Positions 1 through 8,052 are shown, counted from the first letter of the stretch. The stretch is 64,000 nucleotides of DNA from Nocardioides sp. Soil774 (GCF_001428125.1 NZ_LMSM01000008.1:355185-419184), one strand, 5' to 3'. Numbers and translations: made by a program. The notes: a model not told the origin generated them from the sequence alone.

Positions 1-419
1 CGCCAGCCCTCTGCGGTCAGCTTCCACACGATGGTCGCGACGCAGTCGAAGGTCGCCACGTGCGGGCCGACCGCCAGCGTCTGGCGGAAGTCGAGCGCCG
101 AGAAGCCCATCGTCTCGTGCCGGACGGCCTGGTAGCCCAGGACGGTCGACTCGGTCCACGCTCCCATGGCGTCCAGGGTGGCGAACAGGTCCCGGAACCA
201 GGTCAGCCACTCCGTGCGGGTCCTGATCGGGCGGGCATGGCCGGAGACGTCGATGTCGACGATGCCGAAGTCGTCGTCGCACAGGTCCGAGAGCGTGGCG
301 AGGTCGTGGTCGCGCACGGAGTCCAGCAGCGTGACGGTCTCGGTGTAGAACGGCTGGTCCTCGAAGCCGCGGGGCACAGCGCCGGCGAACGCGGTGGTGG
401 GAGTGGTGGGACGGTCCAT
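1..419 (-). CDS. SnoaL/NTF2-like protein, 3' end cut off by the window
   Basis: Translating the complement from the ATG at 417-419 gives an open frame that runs off the left edge (about 139 residues visible). It begins MDRPTTPTTAFAGAVPRGFE and contains a stretch around residues 25-75 (LLDSVRDHDLATLSDLCDDD, then a TRTEWLTWF segment) typical of SnoaL/NTF2-like cone folds, which include polyketide cyclases, small hydrolases and ring-nuclease-like or scaffold proteins. The gene lies 68 bp downstream of the rhodopsin gene on the same strand and may be co-transcribed with it. Function is unknown; the fold assignment is by general pattern only. Confidence 0.55.
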   Translation of the reverse strand, partial: MDRPTTPTTAFAGAVPRGFEDQPFYTETVTLLDSVRDHDLATLSDLCDDDFGIVDIDVSGHARPIRTRTEWLTWFRDLFATLDAMGAWTESTVLGYQAVRHETMGFSALDFRQTLAVGPHVATFDCVATIVWKLTAEGW

Positions 420-487
420 GGTCTTCTGCCTCTGGGTCGGGTCGCCCCGGTCCCTGCGCGACGACGCCGGGACCGGGGCTCGGGTGG

Positions 488-1309
488 TCAGGAGCGGGTG
501 CGCAGCGGAGACGGAGCCGCGGGCTCGGATCCGGCGAGTCCGCTGTCGCCCGACTCGACGTAGCCCTCGTCGCGCGACTTGGCGAGCGCGATCGCAAGGA
601 CCAGGAGGCCGAAGAGCGGCTTGGCGAGCACGTCCGCCACCGAGTAGCCCACCTGACGGGCGATCTCGGCGGTGACCGGGTCGTCGACCAGGACGGGCAG
701 GAAGTAGGCGACAGGGTAGACGGTCCAGGTCACGACGAGGATCCAGCGCAGGCCGCTGAGGAGCCGGATGACGCCCGGAGCCTGCCGGCCCAGGGAGTTG
801 CCGAGCTCGACGAACAGGACGTACACGATGTAGAGGAACGGCAGGGTGCCCACGACCCCCCAGACGATCTTCGCGGTGCTGTCGGCGGCGGCGAGCTCAC
901 CGGGGTAGCCGGAGATGATCATCGCGAGCGCGGCGATCGTCAGTCGTACGAGGAGGCTGCGGGTCTTGCCACGGTCCAGCTTCAGCACCACGACGAGCTC
1001 GGCCAGCAGCAGCGGCACCGTCAACAACCAGTCGACGTAGCGGTAGGCCTCGTTGAACGGGATGCCGTCCTGGACGTAGGCGCCGCCGGTGTAGGTGAAG
1101 GCGTCGACCCAGGAGTTGAAGATGCGCACGTAGTGGTAGAGCGCGATGCCCACCACGACCGTCGACAGCGTGATCGCCAGGCGGTGACGGGGCGCCACCG
1201 AGCCCCGGACGAGCACGAAGAACAGCAGGGACGCGCCCATGGCTGCGATGACGAAGGAGAACGAGTTGTAGACCAGGTCGTACTGACCCGCACTCAGGGT
1301 GAGGCCCAT
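488..1309 (-). CDS. Proton-pumping microbial rhodopsin, xanthorhodopsin/Gloeobacter type
   Basis: Seven-helix retinal protein of 273 residues, expected to pump protons out of the cell in light. Helix C reads RYVDWLLTVPLLLAE at residues 90-104, giving the D93-T97-E104 (DTE) triad of outward proton pumps; L101 is at the proteorhodopsin position where Leu gives green absorption. Helix B has H59 (YHYVRIFNSW, residues 58-67), as in xanthorhodopsin. Helix G has D226 and the retinal Schiff-base lysine K230 (DVLAKPLFG). G151 (IVWG) is at the site where Gloeobacter rhodopsin and xanthorhodopsin have Gly, opening a window for a carotenoid antenna. The start has AAGGAG six bases upstream. No retinal or carotenoid gene is in the window. 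Divergent from a CarH-like regulator. Confidence 0.95.
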   Translation of the reverse strand: MGLTLSAGQYDLVYNSFSFVIAAMGASLLFFVLVRGSVAPRHRLAITLSTVVVGIALYHYVRIFNSWVDAFTYTGGAYVQDGIPFNEAYRYVDWLLTVPLLLAELVVVLKLDRGKTRSLLVRLTIAALAMIISGYPGELAAADSTAKIVWGVVGTLPFLYIVYVLFVELGNSLGRQAPGVIRLLSGLRWILVVTWTVYPVAYFLPVLVDDPVTAEIARQVGYSVADVLAKPLFGLLVLAIALAKSRDEGYVESGDSGLAGSEPAAPSPLRTRS

Positions 1310-1432
1310 GGCTTGCTCCTTGTAGGAGAGGCTCCCGAGTGGCGCTCGTGATTAGGTGCTGCGAAATTAGCATCGCTTAGCCCGAATTAACAATGATCAG
1401 CGCAAATATGTCGTCCGCTCTACGATGGAGGG
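1310..1432. promoter_or_regulatory. Divergent rhodopsin/CarH-like promoter region with 10-bp-period repeats
   Basis: This AT-richer spacer separates the rhodopsin gene from the B12-type regulator. On the complement, TTGTTA (1388-1393) and TAATTT (1364-1369) are spaced 18 bp and form a plausible rhodopsin promoter. On the plus strand, TACGAT (1421-1426) lies six bases before the regulator's ATG, the layout of a leaderless transcript. The motifs TTAGC (1367), TTAGC (1377), TTAAC (1387) and TCAGC (1397) recur exactly every 10 bp across the rhodopsin promoter. CarH proteins bind as tetramers to tandem repeats of about 11 bp, so these are operator candidates; that is inference. Confidence 0.6.
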
Positions 1433-2212
1433 ATGACGGAGCCGCCCCTGATCGAGCTGCGCGACGCGGCAGCCGAGCTCGGCGTGCACTACCAGACCGC
1501 CTACCGGTGGGTCCGCAGTGGACAGCTCCCCGCCACCATGGTCGCTGGGAAGTACGCCGTCAGCCGCGCCGACGTCGAGGAGCTGGCGGAACGCCGGACA
1601 CGCCCCCGGCCGGTCCCCGCCCCCGGCCCGCGACGCCTGGAGGGCCAGGCCGACCGCATGCACGACGCGCTGGTCTCCGGAGACGACGCCGCCGCCCGGA
1701 AGGTCGCACGCCGCCTCGTGGAGGAGGGGACGTCGGTCCAGGAGCTCATCACGCACGTCCTCAGCCCTCCGCTGCGGCGGATCGGTCAGTCCTGGCACGA
1801 CGGCGAGGTCCCGATCTGGGTGGAGCACCGCGCCTCGGCGGTCGTCGAGCGGGTCCTGGGAGAGCTCACTCCCTCGCCGCGCGGGCGCAGGCGCGGCACG
1901 GTGATGGTCGCGGCCGTCACCGGCGACCTGCACGCCTTGCCCACCGCGATGGCCGCCGCCGCACTCCGCGACGACAACTGGCGCGTCGAGCACCTCGGCG
2001 CCAACATGCCCCCCGACGACATCGTCGGGTTCTGCCTCAGCCACGACATCGACGTCGCCGTCCTGTCGGTCACCAACAGCCAGGTCGAGGCCGCCGTACG
2101 TCGTGCCACCGCGTCGCTCCGCGAGTCCGGCATCCCCGTCGTGGTGGGGGGCCCGGGACGCGGCCTCGACGAGCTCCTCACCTCCGTCCGGGCAGCGCAC
2201 GACCGAGCCTGA
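1433..2212 (+). CDS. CarH/LitR-like adenosylcobalamin photoreceptor transcription regulator
   Basis: A 259-residue regulator with an N-terminal helix-turn-helix of excisionase/MerR type (residues 6-52, HYQTAYRWVRSG), a B12-binding helical bundle (about 70-145) and a B12-binding Rossmann domain (about 155-255). Key residues of Thermus CarH are present at a constant offset of 10: W121-H122 (W131-H132), E131-H132 (E141-H142) and H167 in GDLH (lower axial ligand H177). In CarH these cap adenosylcobalamin and make the bis-His adduct after light, which breaks the DNA-binding tetramer. It probably represses in the dark and releases in light. Its position divergent from the rhodopsin gene suggests it controls that gene. 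Leaderless start is likely. Confidence 0.88.
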   Translation: MTEPPLIELRDAAAELGVHYQTAYRWVRSGQLPATMVAGKYAVSRADVEELAERRTRPRPVPAPGPRRLEGQADRMHDALVSGDDAAARKVARRLVEEGTSVQELITHVLSPPLRRIGQSWHDGEVPIWVEHRASAVVERVLGELTPSPRGRRRGTVMVAAVTGDLHALPTAMAAAALRDDNWRVEHLGANMPPDDIVGFCLSHDIDVAVLSVTNSQVEAAVRRATASLRESGIPVVVGGPGRGLDELLTSVRAAHDRA

Positions 2213-2263
2213 GCGCTCCGACCGCCTGACGACCCTCACCGGGCGACTGGGACAATCGAGCCC

Positions 2264-3001
2264 GTGAGCTCACCCCGCCGACCCGGCCTGCTGACCGACC
2301 TCGGCGCCGTGGTCCTCACGCTGGTGCTGGTGGGCATCGCGGGCGCGCTGGGCAGGTGGCAGTACGACGCGTGGCAGGCGCACCGCGAGGCCGAGGCCCG
2401 GGACCTCTCCGGCGTCACGCCGGTGCCGCTCGACGACGTGATGGGTGCCGACGACCCCTTCCCCGCCCCCGACCTCGGGCGTCCGGTCGAGGTGCGCGGC
2501 GAGTGGCTGGAGGGCGGCTTCTGGGTCGCCGACCGCGAGCTCGACGGACGCGACGGCTACTGGGCCGTGGACCCGCTGCAGGTCGGCGACGCCGCCGTGC
2601 TCGTCGTACGCGGGTGGGCGCCCGAGCCGGAGGCGGCGCTGCTGGCGGCGCGCGGCGAGACCGCGCTGACCGGGTGGCTGCAGGCCCCGGACGGCAGCCT
2701 GGCCACCGACGACGACCCCGACGACGACGTCTTCCCCGAGATCCGCGTCGCGGACGCGATCCAGCGCGTGGACGTCGACCTCTACTCCGCCTACCTCGTC
2801 GCCCAGGAGCCGGCGCCCGGCCTGCAGGCCGCCGAGCTCGAGGCGCTGCCCAGCCCGAGCCGGTTCACCGGCGTCCGCAACCTGCTCTACGCCTTCGAGT
2901 GGTGGATCTTCGGCGGCTTCGCGGCCTTCATCTGGTGGCGCTGGCGCAGGGACGCGACCGCTCCCGAGGTCGGCGACCTCGACCGCCCGGCAGCCGGGTA
3001 G
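2264..3001 (+). CDS. SURF1-family cytochrome oxidase biogenesis protein
   Basis: A 245-residue membrane protein with the SURF1 layout: an N-terminal transmembrane segment (about residues 12-30), the signature LGRWQYDAWQAH just after it (family LGxWQ), a large extracytoplasmic domain, and a C-terminal transmembrane segment (NLLYAFEWWIFGGFAAFIWW). SURF1 proteins help heme a insertion and assembly of aa3-type cytochrome c oxidase. The GTG at 2264 is the only start that keeps the first membrane segment intact. It stands between the CarH-like regulator and a DUF3817 gene, a pairing often seen in actinobacteria. Confidence 0.85.
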   Translation: MSSPRRPGLLTDLGAVVLTLVLVGIAGALGRWQYDAWQAHREAEARDLSGVTPVPLDDVMGADDPFPAPDLGRPVEVRGEWLEGGFWVADRELDGRDGYWAVDPLQVGDAAVLVVRGWAPEPEAALLAARGETALTGWLQAPDGSLATDDDPDDDVFPEIRVADAIQRVDVDLYSAYLVAQEPAPGLQAAELEALPSPSRFTGVRNLLYAFEWWIFGGFAAFIWWRWRRDATAPEVGDLDRPAAG

Positions 3002-3025
3002 GGCCTGCCCGCTACCTTGGTCGCC

Positions 3026-3406
3026 GTGTCCCGCAACCTCACCGCCTACCGCGTCATGGCCACGATCGTCGGTGTCCTGCTCGTGGTGCTCTGCCTCATC
3101 GGCGTCCCGCTGGCCAACTTCGACGGCTCGCCGATGTGGGGGGTCTTCGACAGCACCCCCGCCTGGGTGACGGCCGGCTCCGACCTCAACAACCTCGGTG
3201 AGGTCATCACGACCTACCTCGGTGTGGCCCACGGCTGGCTCTACATGATCTTCCTGCTCAGCGCGTTCCTGCTCTCGCGTCGCGCCCGCTGGGACCTGCC
3301 GTTCACGCTGGTCACGCTCGTCTGCGGCACCGTTCCGCTGCTGTCGTTCTGGGCCGAGCACCGCGCGACGAAGCGCGTGCGGGCCGAGCACCCCGAGCTG
3401 GTATGA
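3026..3406 (+). CDS. DUF3817 membrane protein
   Basis: A 126-residue protein with three predicted membrane helices (about residues 10-30, 70-90 and 97-113) and the DUF3817 pattern (VAHGWLYMIFL, then WDLPFTLVTLVCGTVPLLSFWAEH). Function is unknown; members are often found near SURF1 or cytochrome genes and at C-termini of some actinobacterial transporters. I choose GTG at 3026 over the upstream TTG at 3017, because TACCTT (3013-3018) sits seven bases before it, as expected for a leaderless promoter, and because MSRNLTAYRV is a natural N-terminus. Confidence 0.8.
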   Translation: MSRNLTAYRVMATIVGVLLVVLCLIGVPLANFDGSPMWGVFDSTPAWVTAGSDLNNLGEVITTYLGVAHGWLYMIFLLSAFLLSRRARWDLPFTLVTLVCGTVPLLSFWAEHRATKRVRAEHPELV

Positions 3407-3508
3407 CGCGGGTTTCGACGCGCCGTCGCGACCTCGCAGGCTCGGTCGCGGGCTTGCTCAACCTCCCGGCACACGTCGCCCACTCCTGCGTCGTGGTCGA
3501 CTAGTGCC

Positions 3509-4354
3509 GTGACGACAGCGTTCGTGCTCGGCGGGGGCGGCGTGCTCGGCGCCGTCGAGGTGGGCATGCTGCGTGCGCTCCTGGAGCGCGACATCGTGCC
3601 CGACCTGGTCGTCGGCACGAGCGTGGGTGCGCTCAACGGGGCGCTCGTCGCCCGGCAGCCCGACCTCACGGTCGTGCAGCGCCTCACCGAGCTCTGGGTG
3701 GCCACCGCCCGGGGGCGTGAGGTCTACGGTGACAAGCCGCTGCGCACTGTGCGGCGGGCGGTGTCCACCGGCACCCACATCTACTCCTCGGCGCCGCTGC
3801 GGCGCAGGCTCGAGGACGAGCTCGGCGACGCCCGCTTCGAGGACCTCCCGGTGCGCCTCGAGGTGTGCGCGGCCAGCATCGAGCGCGCGGCGGAGCACTG
3901 GTTCACCAGCGGCCCGCTGGTGCCTGCGATCCTGGCCAGCGCCGCGGTGCCGGGCCTGCTCCCGCCCGCGGAGGTCGACGGCGAGCACTTCCTCGACGGC
4001 GGCCTGGTCAACTCCATCCCGGTCAGCCGGGCCGTCGAGCTCGGCGCCACGCGCGTCTTCGTGCTCCAGGTGGGCCGGATCGACCGGCCGCTCTCGGTGC
4101 CGAGCCGTCCGTGGGAGGTCGCCCGGGTGAGCTTCGAGGTCGCCCGTCGGCACCGCTTCATGCGCGACATGGCCACGATCCCCGAGGGCGTGGAGGCCCA
4201 CGTCCTGCCGGCAGGAGGCACGTCGGCACGCGACGACTCCCTGCTCGCCCACCGGGACTTCGGTGGGGTCGAGGCCCGCATCGAGGCGACGTACGCCGCC
4301 TCGCGGGCGCACCTCGACGAGGTCCTCGGACCGTGGGACGGACCGCGGTCGTGA
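3509..4354 (+). CDS. Patatin-like phospholipase
   Basis: A 281-residue patatin-fold serine hydrolase. Visible are the oxyanion-hole loop GGGGVLG (8-14), the nucleophile elbow GTSVG with S38, and the DGG motif with catalytic D163. These make a Ser-Asp dyad acting on acyl esters of phospholipids or related lipids. No signal peptide is seen, so it is probably cytoplasmic or on the inner face of the membrane. Its stop overlaps the start of the acyltransferase gene by four bases (GTGA at 4351), so the two are translationally coupled, suggesting lipid remodelling. Upstream 3407-3508 holds no clear promoter. Confidence 0.88.
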   Translation: MTTAFVLGGGGVLGAVEVGMLRALLERDIVPDLVVGTSVGALNGALVARQPDLTVVQRLTELWVATARGREVYGDKPLRTVRRAVSTGTHIYSSAPLRRRLEDELGDARFEDLPVRLEVCAASIERAAEHWFTSGPLVPAILASAAVPGLLPPAEVDGEHFLDGGLVNSIPVSRAVELGATRVFVLQVGRIDRPLSVPSRPWEVARVSFEVARRHRFMRDMATIPEGVEAHVLPAGGTSARDDSLLAHRDFGGVEARIEATYAASRAHLDEVLGPWDGPRS

Positions 4355-5367
4355 CGCACCCCGCGGTCTGGGCGCTGCGCCGGCTGGTCGTCGCCCCTGC
4401 CGTGGTCGCCCTGGCCGTGGTGCTGTGGGTGACGCTGCCGGCGTGGCTCCTCGTGGCAGCCGCCCTGTCGCCCGTGCTGCCCGGCCGGTGGCGCGCCCTG
4501 CGGCTGCTGTGGCTGGTCGTGGTCTACCTGAGCTTCGAGACCCTGCTGCTCGCGGTGATGCTGGGCCTGTGGCTCGCCAGCGGCTTCGGGTGGCGGATCC
4601 GCTCGCCGTACTTCGCGGGCATCCACTACGACCTCGTGCAGGGCACGCTCATCGTCTTCTTCCGCGAGGCCCGCCGGGTGCTGGCGCTGCGCATCGTCAC
4701 CGACGGCCCGCACCCCTCGCGGCACCCGGACGGCCCCGTGCTCGTGATGTGCCGCCACGCCGGCCCGGGCGACTCGTTCATCCTGATGTACGCCCTGCTG
4801 CACTGGTACCACCGCGAGCCGCGCGTGGTGCTGAAGAACACCCTCGCGTGGGACCCGGCGATCGACGTGGTGCTGCGTCGCATCCCGGCGCGCTTCATCT
4901 CCCCGAACCCCGCGGCCGGGGAGGACCTCGAGTCGCAGATCGCGGCGCTGGCGACCGGGCTCGACGACAACGACGCGTTCGTGATCTTCCCCGAGGGCGG
5001 CAACTTCACCCCCGAGCGCCGCGCCCGCGCGATCACCCGGCTGCGCAGGCTGGGCCTGGAGCGGATGGCGGTGCGCGCCGAGGAGATGACCCACGTGCTG
5101 GCGCCGCGCCCCGGCGGCGTACTGGCCGCGCTCGAGGCCGCGCCCGACGCCGACGTGCTGATGGTGGCGCACACCGGGCTCGACCACCTCGTCACGGTCA
5201 GCGACCTGTGGCGCGAGCTGCCGATGGACAAGCAGATCACCATGCGGTGGTGGCAGGTCTCGCGCGCCGAGATCCCCGAGGACCGCGAGGCGCGCATCGA
5301 GTGGCTCTACGGCTGGTGGGAGCGCGTGGACGACTGGATCGAGGAGAACCGACCGGCCGAGGCCTGA
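4351..5367 (+). CDS. PlsC-type 1-acylglycerol-phosphate acyltransferase family protein
   Basis: A 338-residue membrane-associated acyltransferase. Two hydrophobic segments lie at about residues 12-40 and 50-78. The acyltransferase motif I appears as RHAGPGD with H136 and D141 (HX4D), and motif III as FPEGGNFT (213-220). The family transfers acyl groups from acyl-CoA or acyl-ACP to lysophospholipids or other hydroxyls. The open frame extends upstream, but the GTG at 4351 overlapping the patatin stop is the logical start. Coupling with a patatin lipase suggests a deacylation/reacylation pair; the substrate is not known. Confidence 0.8.
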   Translation: MTHPAVWALRRLVVAPAVVALAVVLWVTLPAWLLVAAALSPVLPGRWRALRLLWLVVVYLSFETLLLAVMLGLWLASGFGWRIRSPYFAGIHYDLVQGTLIVFFREARRVLALRIVTDGPHPSRHPDGPVLVMCRHAGPGDSFILMYALLHWYHREPRVVLKNTLAWDPAIDVVLRRIPARFISPNPAAGEDLESQIAALATGLDDNDAFVIFPEGGNFTPERRARAITRLRRLGLERMAVRAEEMTHVLAPRPGGVLAALEAAPDADVLMVAHTGLDHLVTVSDLWRELPMDKQITMRWWQVSRAEIPEDREARIEWLYGWWERVDDWIEENRPAEA

Positions 5368-5491
5368 GCGGTGTGTGAGGCGGGTTTTCGCGACCAGGAT
5401 CCCGCTTCACGCACCGCCCACGTCCGGGCACGCGAACGGGCGGTGCGTGAGGCGGGTTCGCGAGCTGGAGAACCCTCCTCACACACCGCCC
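5368..5491. repeat. Tandem pair of REP-like inverted repeats
   Basis: Two related stem-loops in tandem. The first pairs 5368-5384 (GCGGTGTGTGAGGCGGG) with 5401-5419. The second pairs 5438-5458 with 5471-5491. Arms of the two copies share the core GGTGYGTGAGGCGGGTT and its complement, and changes between arms preserve pairing (G-T for G-C). The element lies between the converging acyltransferase and DUF5324-like genes. It may act as a bidirectional terminator or be a dispersed extragenic palindrome. Confidence 0.7.
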
Positions 5492-5509
5492 GTGGCGATG
5501 GAGCAGGTG

Positions 5510-6310
5510 CTACTTCTTCGGCGGTACGTCGTCGATGTCGATGACCTCGGCGGGCGCGTCGGGCGTGGTGGCCGGGTGGGCCTCCTCGACCGAGTCGCTG
5601 ATCGCCTCGCCCGGGTCGCCGCCACCGATGTCCTGCGCGGCCGGGGGCTCGGCGGTGACGACGTCGTCCGCGGTGATCTCCTCCGGCAGCGGGTCGGTCA
5701 GCGGGTCACCGGAGGTGGTGGCCGGCGTGACGGGCGCAGCTGCAGGTGGGGCGGCCGGCGACGACGGCGTCGACGCGGGCGCGGCCGGGGGAGCCGGCGG
5801 GACGTAGCTGGACTGCCAGTTGGCCTCCGCGTCCTGCTTGGAGCGCAGCTTGCTGAAGACCACGCCACCGAGGGCGAGCAGCCCGGTCAGCACGAGCAGC
5901 TTCTTGAGCCGACCGCCCTGGGGCTCGGGCTCCACCCCGCGGAGCTCGTTGACTCTCGCGGCGGCCACGTCGCGGCTCGACGCGGCCTTCTCGGCAGCGA
6001 GCGCGGCGGCGACGGACGCCTTCTCGCTCGCGGTGGCACGAGCCTCGGCCAGCAGCGGTGCGGCCTTCTCCCGCGCCTCGGCGGCCTTCTCGCTCGCCAG
6101 GGCCGCACCGACGGCGGCCTTCTCGGCGGCGGTGGCGCGCGCCTCGGCCAGCAGGGGCTGGGTCTTGTCACGGGCGTCGGTGATGACCGGCCCGGCCTTG
6201 TCCACGGCCTGCTCCCACGCGGACTCCAGGTGGGGCAGAACGGTCTCCGAGACCTGCTCGACGTAGTCGTGTGCCCGGTCCATGAGGGACTTCTTGCGGC
6301 GGAAAGGCAT
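5510..6310 (-). CDS. DUF5324-like Ala-rich coiled-coil membrane protein
   Basis: A 266-residue protein. The N-terminal half is Ala/Glu/Lys-rich and helical, with an imperfect duplication (PLLAEARATAAEKAAVGAAL near residue 52, PLLAEARATASEKASVAAAL near 84). A single membrane segment follows (about 134-150, KKLLVLTGLLALGGVVFSKL), then a short QDAEANWQSSYVPP motif and a long Pro/Ala/Asp-rich tail. Streptomyces DUF5324 proteins have the same plan (helical N-terminus, one TM, DW-x-PP motif) and also sit next to ppiA near oriC. Function is unknown. It diverges from the cyclophilin gene across about 180 bp. Confidence 0.65.
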   Translation of the reverse strand: MPFRRKKSLMDRAHDYVEQVSETVLPHLESAWEQAVDKAGPVITDARDKTQPLLAEARATAAEKAAVGAALASEKAAEAREKAAPLLAEARATASEKASVAAALAAEKAASSRDVAAARVNELRGVEPEPQGGRLKKLLVLTGLLALGGVVFSKLRSKQDAEANWQSSYVPPAPPAAPASTPSSPAAPPAAAPVTPATTSGDPLTDPLPEEITADDVVTAEPPAAQDIGGGDPGEAISDSVEEAHPATTPDAPAEVIDIDDVPPKK

Positions 6311-6491
6311 GCGTGACCTCCTCTGTCAGTTGTGGCTCCATCTCACCATGCCCACCCTGAGGCGACCAGCCCCGTCCGGGTGGGGGCCCCGGCGCCGCCC
6401 TGCGTGGGCCGGGCGTGGGCGGTGCGTGGCAGGATCGAGGCGCACGCGGGCCCGACGGGCCCACCCCACAGACAGCTGAGAGGCACATCCC

Positions 6492-7004
6492 ATGGCCGAC
6501 CTGAAGGCGACCCTGAAGACCAACCGGGGCGACATCGTCATCAACCTGTTCCCGAACCACGCCCCCGAGACCGTCGAGAACTTCGTCGGCCTCGCCGAGG
6601 GCACCAAGGACTACCGCGACGACGCGGGCCGCTCGGGGGAGAAGTACTACGACGGCCTCGGCTTCCACCGCGTGATCGAGGGCTTCATGATCCAGGGCGG
6701 CTGCCCGCTCGGCACCGGCACCGGCGGCCCGGGCTACACGTTCAAGGACGAGATCCACCCCGAGCTCGTCTTCGACAAGCCCTACCTGCTCGCGATGGCC
6801 AACGCCGGCCCCGGCACCAACGGCTCGCAGTTCTTCATCACCGTCGGCGCCACCCCGTGGCTCAACCGCAAGCACACCATCTTCGGCGAGGTGGCCGACC
6901 AGGCCAGCCGCGACGTCGTCGACGCCATCGCCACCACGCCCACCGGCGCGATGGACCGCCCGGCCGAGCCCGTCGTCATCGAGACGGTCACCGTCGAGCG
7001 CTGA
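6492..7004 (+). CDS. ppiA: Cyclophilin-type peptidyl-prolyl cis-trans isomerase
   Basis: A 170-residue single-domain cyclophilin that isomerises Xaa-Pro bonds. Catalytic and binding segments are visible: FHRVIEGFMIQGG (the Arg and the Phe/Met/Gln of the active site), LAMANAGPGTNGSQFFIT, and WLNRKHTIFGEV. There is no signal peptide, so it is cytoplasmic. RBS GAGAGG lies upstream of the ATG. In actinobacteria this gene sits beside rhomboid and crgA near the replication origin, as here. Confidence 0.95.
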   Translation: MADLKATLKTNRGDIVINLFPNHAPETVENFVGLAEGTKDYRDDAGRSGEKYYDGLGFHRVIEGFMIQGGCPLGTGTGGPGYTFKDEIHPELVFDKPYLLAMANAGPGTNGSQFFITVGATPWLNRKHTIFGEVADQASRDVVDAIATTPTGAMDRPAEPVVIETVTVER

Positions 7005-7037
7005 GACCCGCACCACCTCCACACGAGCCTCCCGACG

Positions 7038-7991
7038 ATGACGCAACCGTCCGAGGACCCGGCCGCGACCGGGGTGCCCACCTGCTACCGGCACCCCGGT
7101 CGCGAGACCTGGATCCGCTGCCAGCGCTGCGAGCGCCCGATCTGTCCCGACTGCATGCGCGACGCCGCCGTGGGCTTCCAGTGCCCCGACTGCGTCAAGG
7201 AGGCCAGCAAGGGATCGCGCCAGAACAAGGCGATGTACGGCGGTGAGCGCAGCGCCGACCCGCGGCTGACGACGTACGTCCTGATCGGCATCAACGCCCT
7301 CGTCTGGCTCGCGATCACCGCCACCGGCGGGCGGCTGTCCAAGGTGGCCGACCTGTTCGCCCTGGCGCCCACGGGCAGCTGCCACTCGGCGTCCTCGCCC
7401 AACCAGTACTACCCCGGCATCAACCAGTCGGGCGTCTGCCAGAGCCTGACCCAGGGTGACGGCGTGTGGCACCCGGGCGTGGCCGACGGGGCCTGGTGGC
7501 AGCTGCTCACCAGTGCGTTCACCCACGTCGAGATCTGGCACGTCGCGATGAACATGTTCGCCCTGTTCATCTTCGGGCCCGCCCTCGAGGGCATCGTGGG
7601 CCGGGCCCGCTTCCTCGCCGTCTACGTCGCCGGCGCGCTCGCCTCGTCGGTGCTGGTGCTCTACCTCGCCGCTCCCGACTCGAGCACGGTGGGCGCCTCC
7701 GGTGCGCTCTTCGGCCTGCTCGGTGCGCTGCTCGTCACCGCCCGCAAGGCGCGGCTCAACTCGCAGTGGCTCGTGCAGAACCTCGTCCTCGGCGCCGTCA
7801 TCACCGTCGTGGGCTGGCAGTCGATCTCCTGGCAGGGCCACCTCGGCGGCTTCGTCGGCGGGGCACTGGCGGCGGCGATCATCGCCTACGCGCCGCGGTC
7901 GAGGCGCACCGTGGTGCAGTGGGTGGGGCTCGGCGCCCTCGCGGCCGTGCTGCTGGTCCTGGCCGTGGTGCGGGCCTCCGCGCTCGGCTGA
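7038..7991 (+). CDS. Rhomboid intramembrane serine protease with N-terminal zinc-binding domain
   Basis: A 317-residue protein. Residues 16-52 hold a Cys/His cluster (C16, H19, C28, C31, C36, C39, C49, C52) resembling a B-box-like zinc-binding module. About six membrane helices follow. The rhomboid dyad is S221 in GASGALFG and H268 in GHLGG; the loop HVEIWHVAMNMFALFIFG (163-180) matches the HxxxN region. It cleaves membrane proteins within the bilayer. A loop rich in Cys (C115, C134) lies between helices 1 and 2. Neighbouring ppiA and crgA are the usual context. Confidence 0.93.
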   Translation: MTQPSEDPAATGVPTCYRHPGRETWIRCQRCERPICPDCMRDAAVGFQCPDCVKEASKGSRQNKAMYGGERSADPRLTTYVLIGINALVWLAITATGGRLSKVADLFALAPTGSCHSASSPNQYYPGINQSGVCQSLTQGDGVWHPGVADGAWWQLLTSAFTHVEIWHVAMNMFALFIFGPALEGIVGRARFLAVYVAGALASSVLVLYLAAPDSSTVGASGALFGLLGALLVTARKARLNSQWLVQNLVLGAVITVVGWQSISWQGHLGGFVGGALAAAIIAYAPRSRRTVVQWVGLGALAAVLLVLAVVRASALG

Positions 7992-8009
7992 GCCCCGCCC
8001 CCGGCCGCC

Positions 8010-8046
8010 GGCCCCCGCTTCCCGTCGTACGACCGGGGCGGGGGCC
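8010..8046 (+). terminator. Probable terminator after the rhomboid gene
   Basis: GGCCCCCGC (8010-8018) pairs with GCGGGGGCC (8038-8046), with further pairing possible inside. It starts 18 bases after the rhomboid stop. No T-run follows, which is common in high-GC actinobacteria. Confidence 0.6.
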
Positions 8047-8052
8047 GCTGCG

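Noticed and set aside
1310-1432. Cobalamin riboswitch near the B12-type regulator
   Set aside because: The spacer is too short and lacks B12-box-like sequence; the regulator start appears leaderless.
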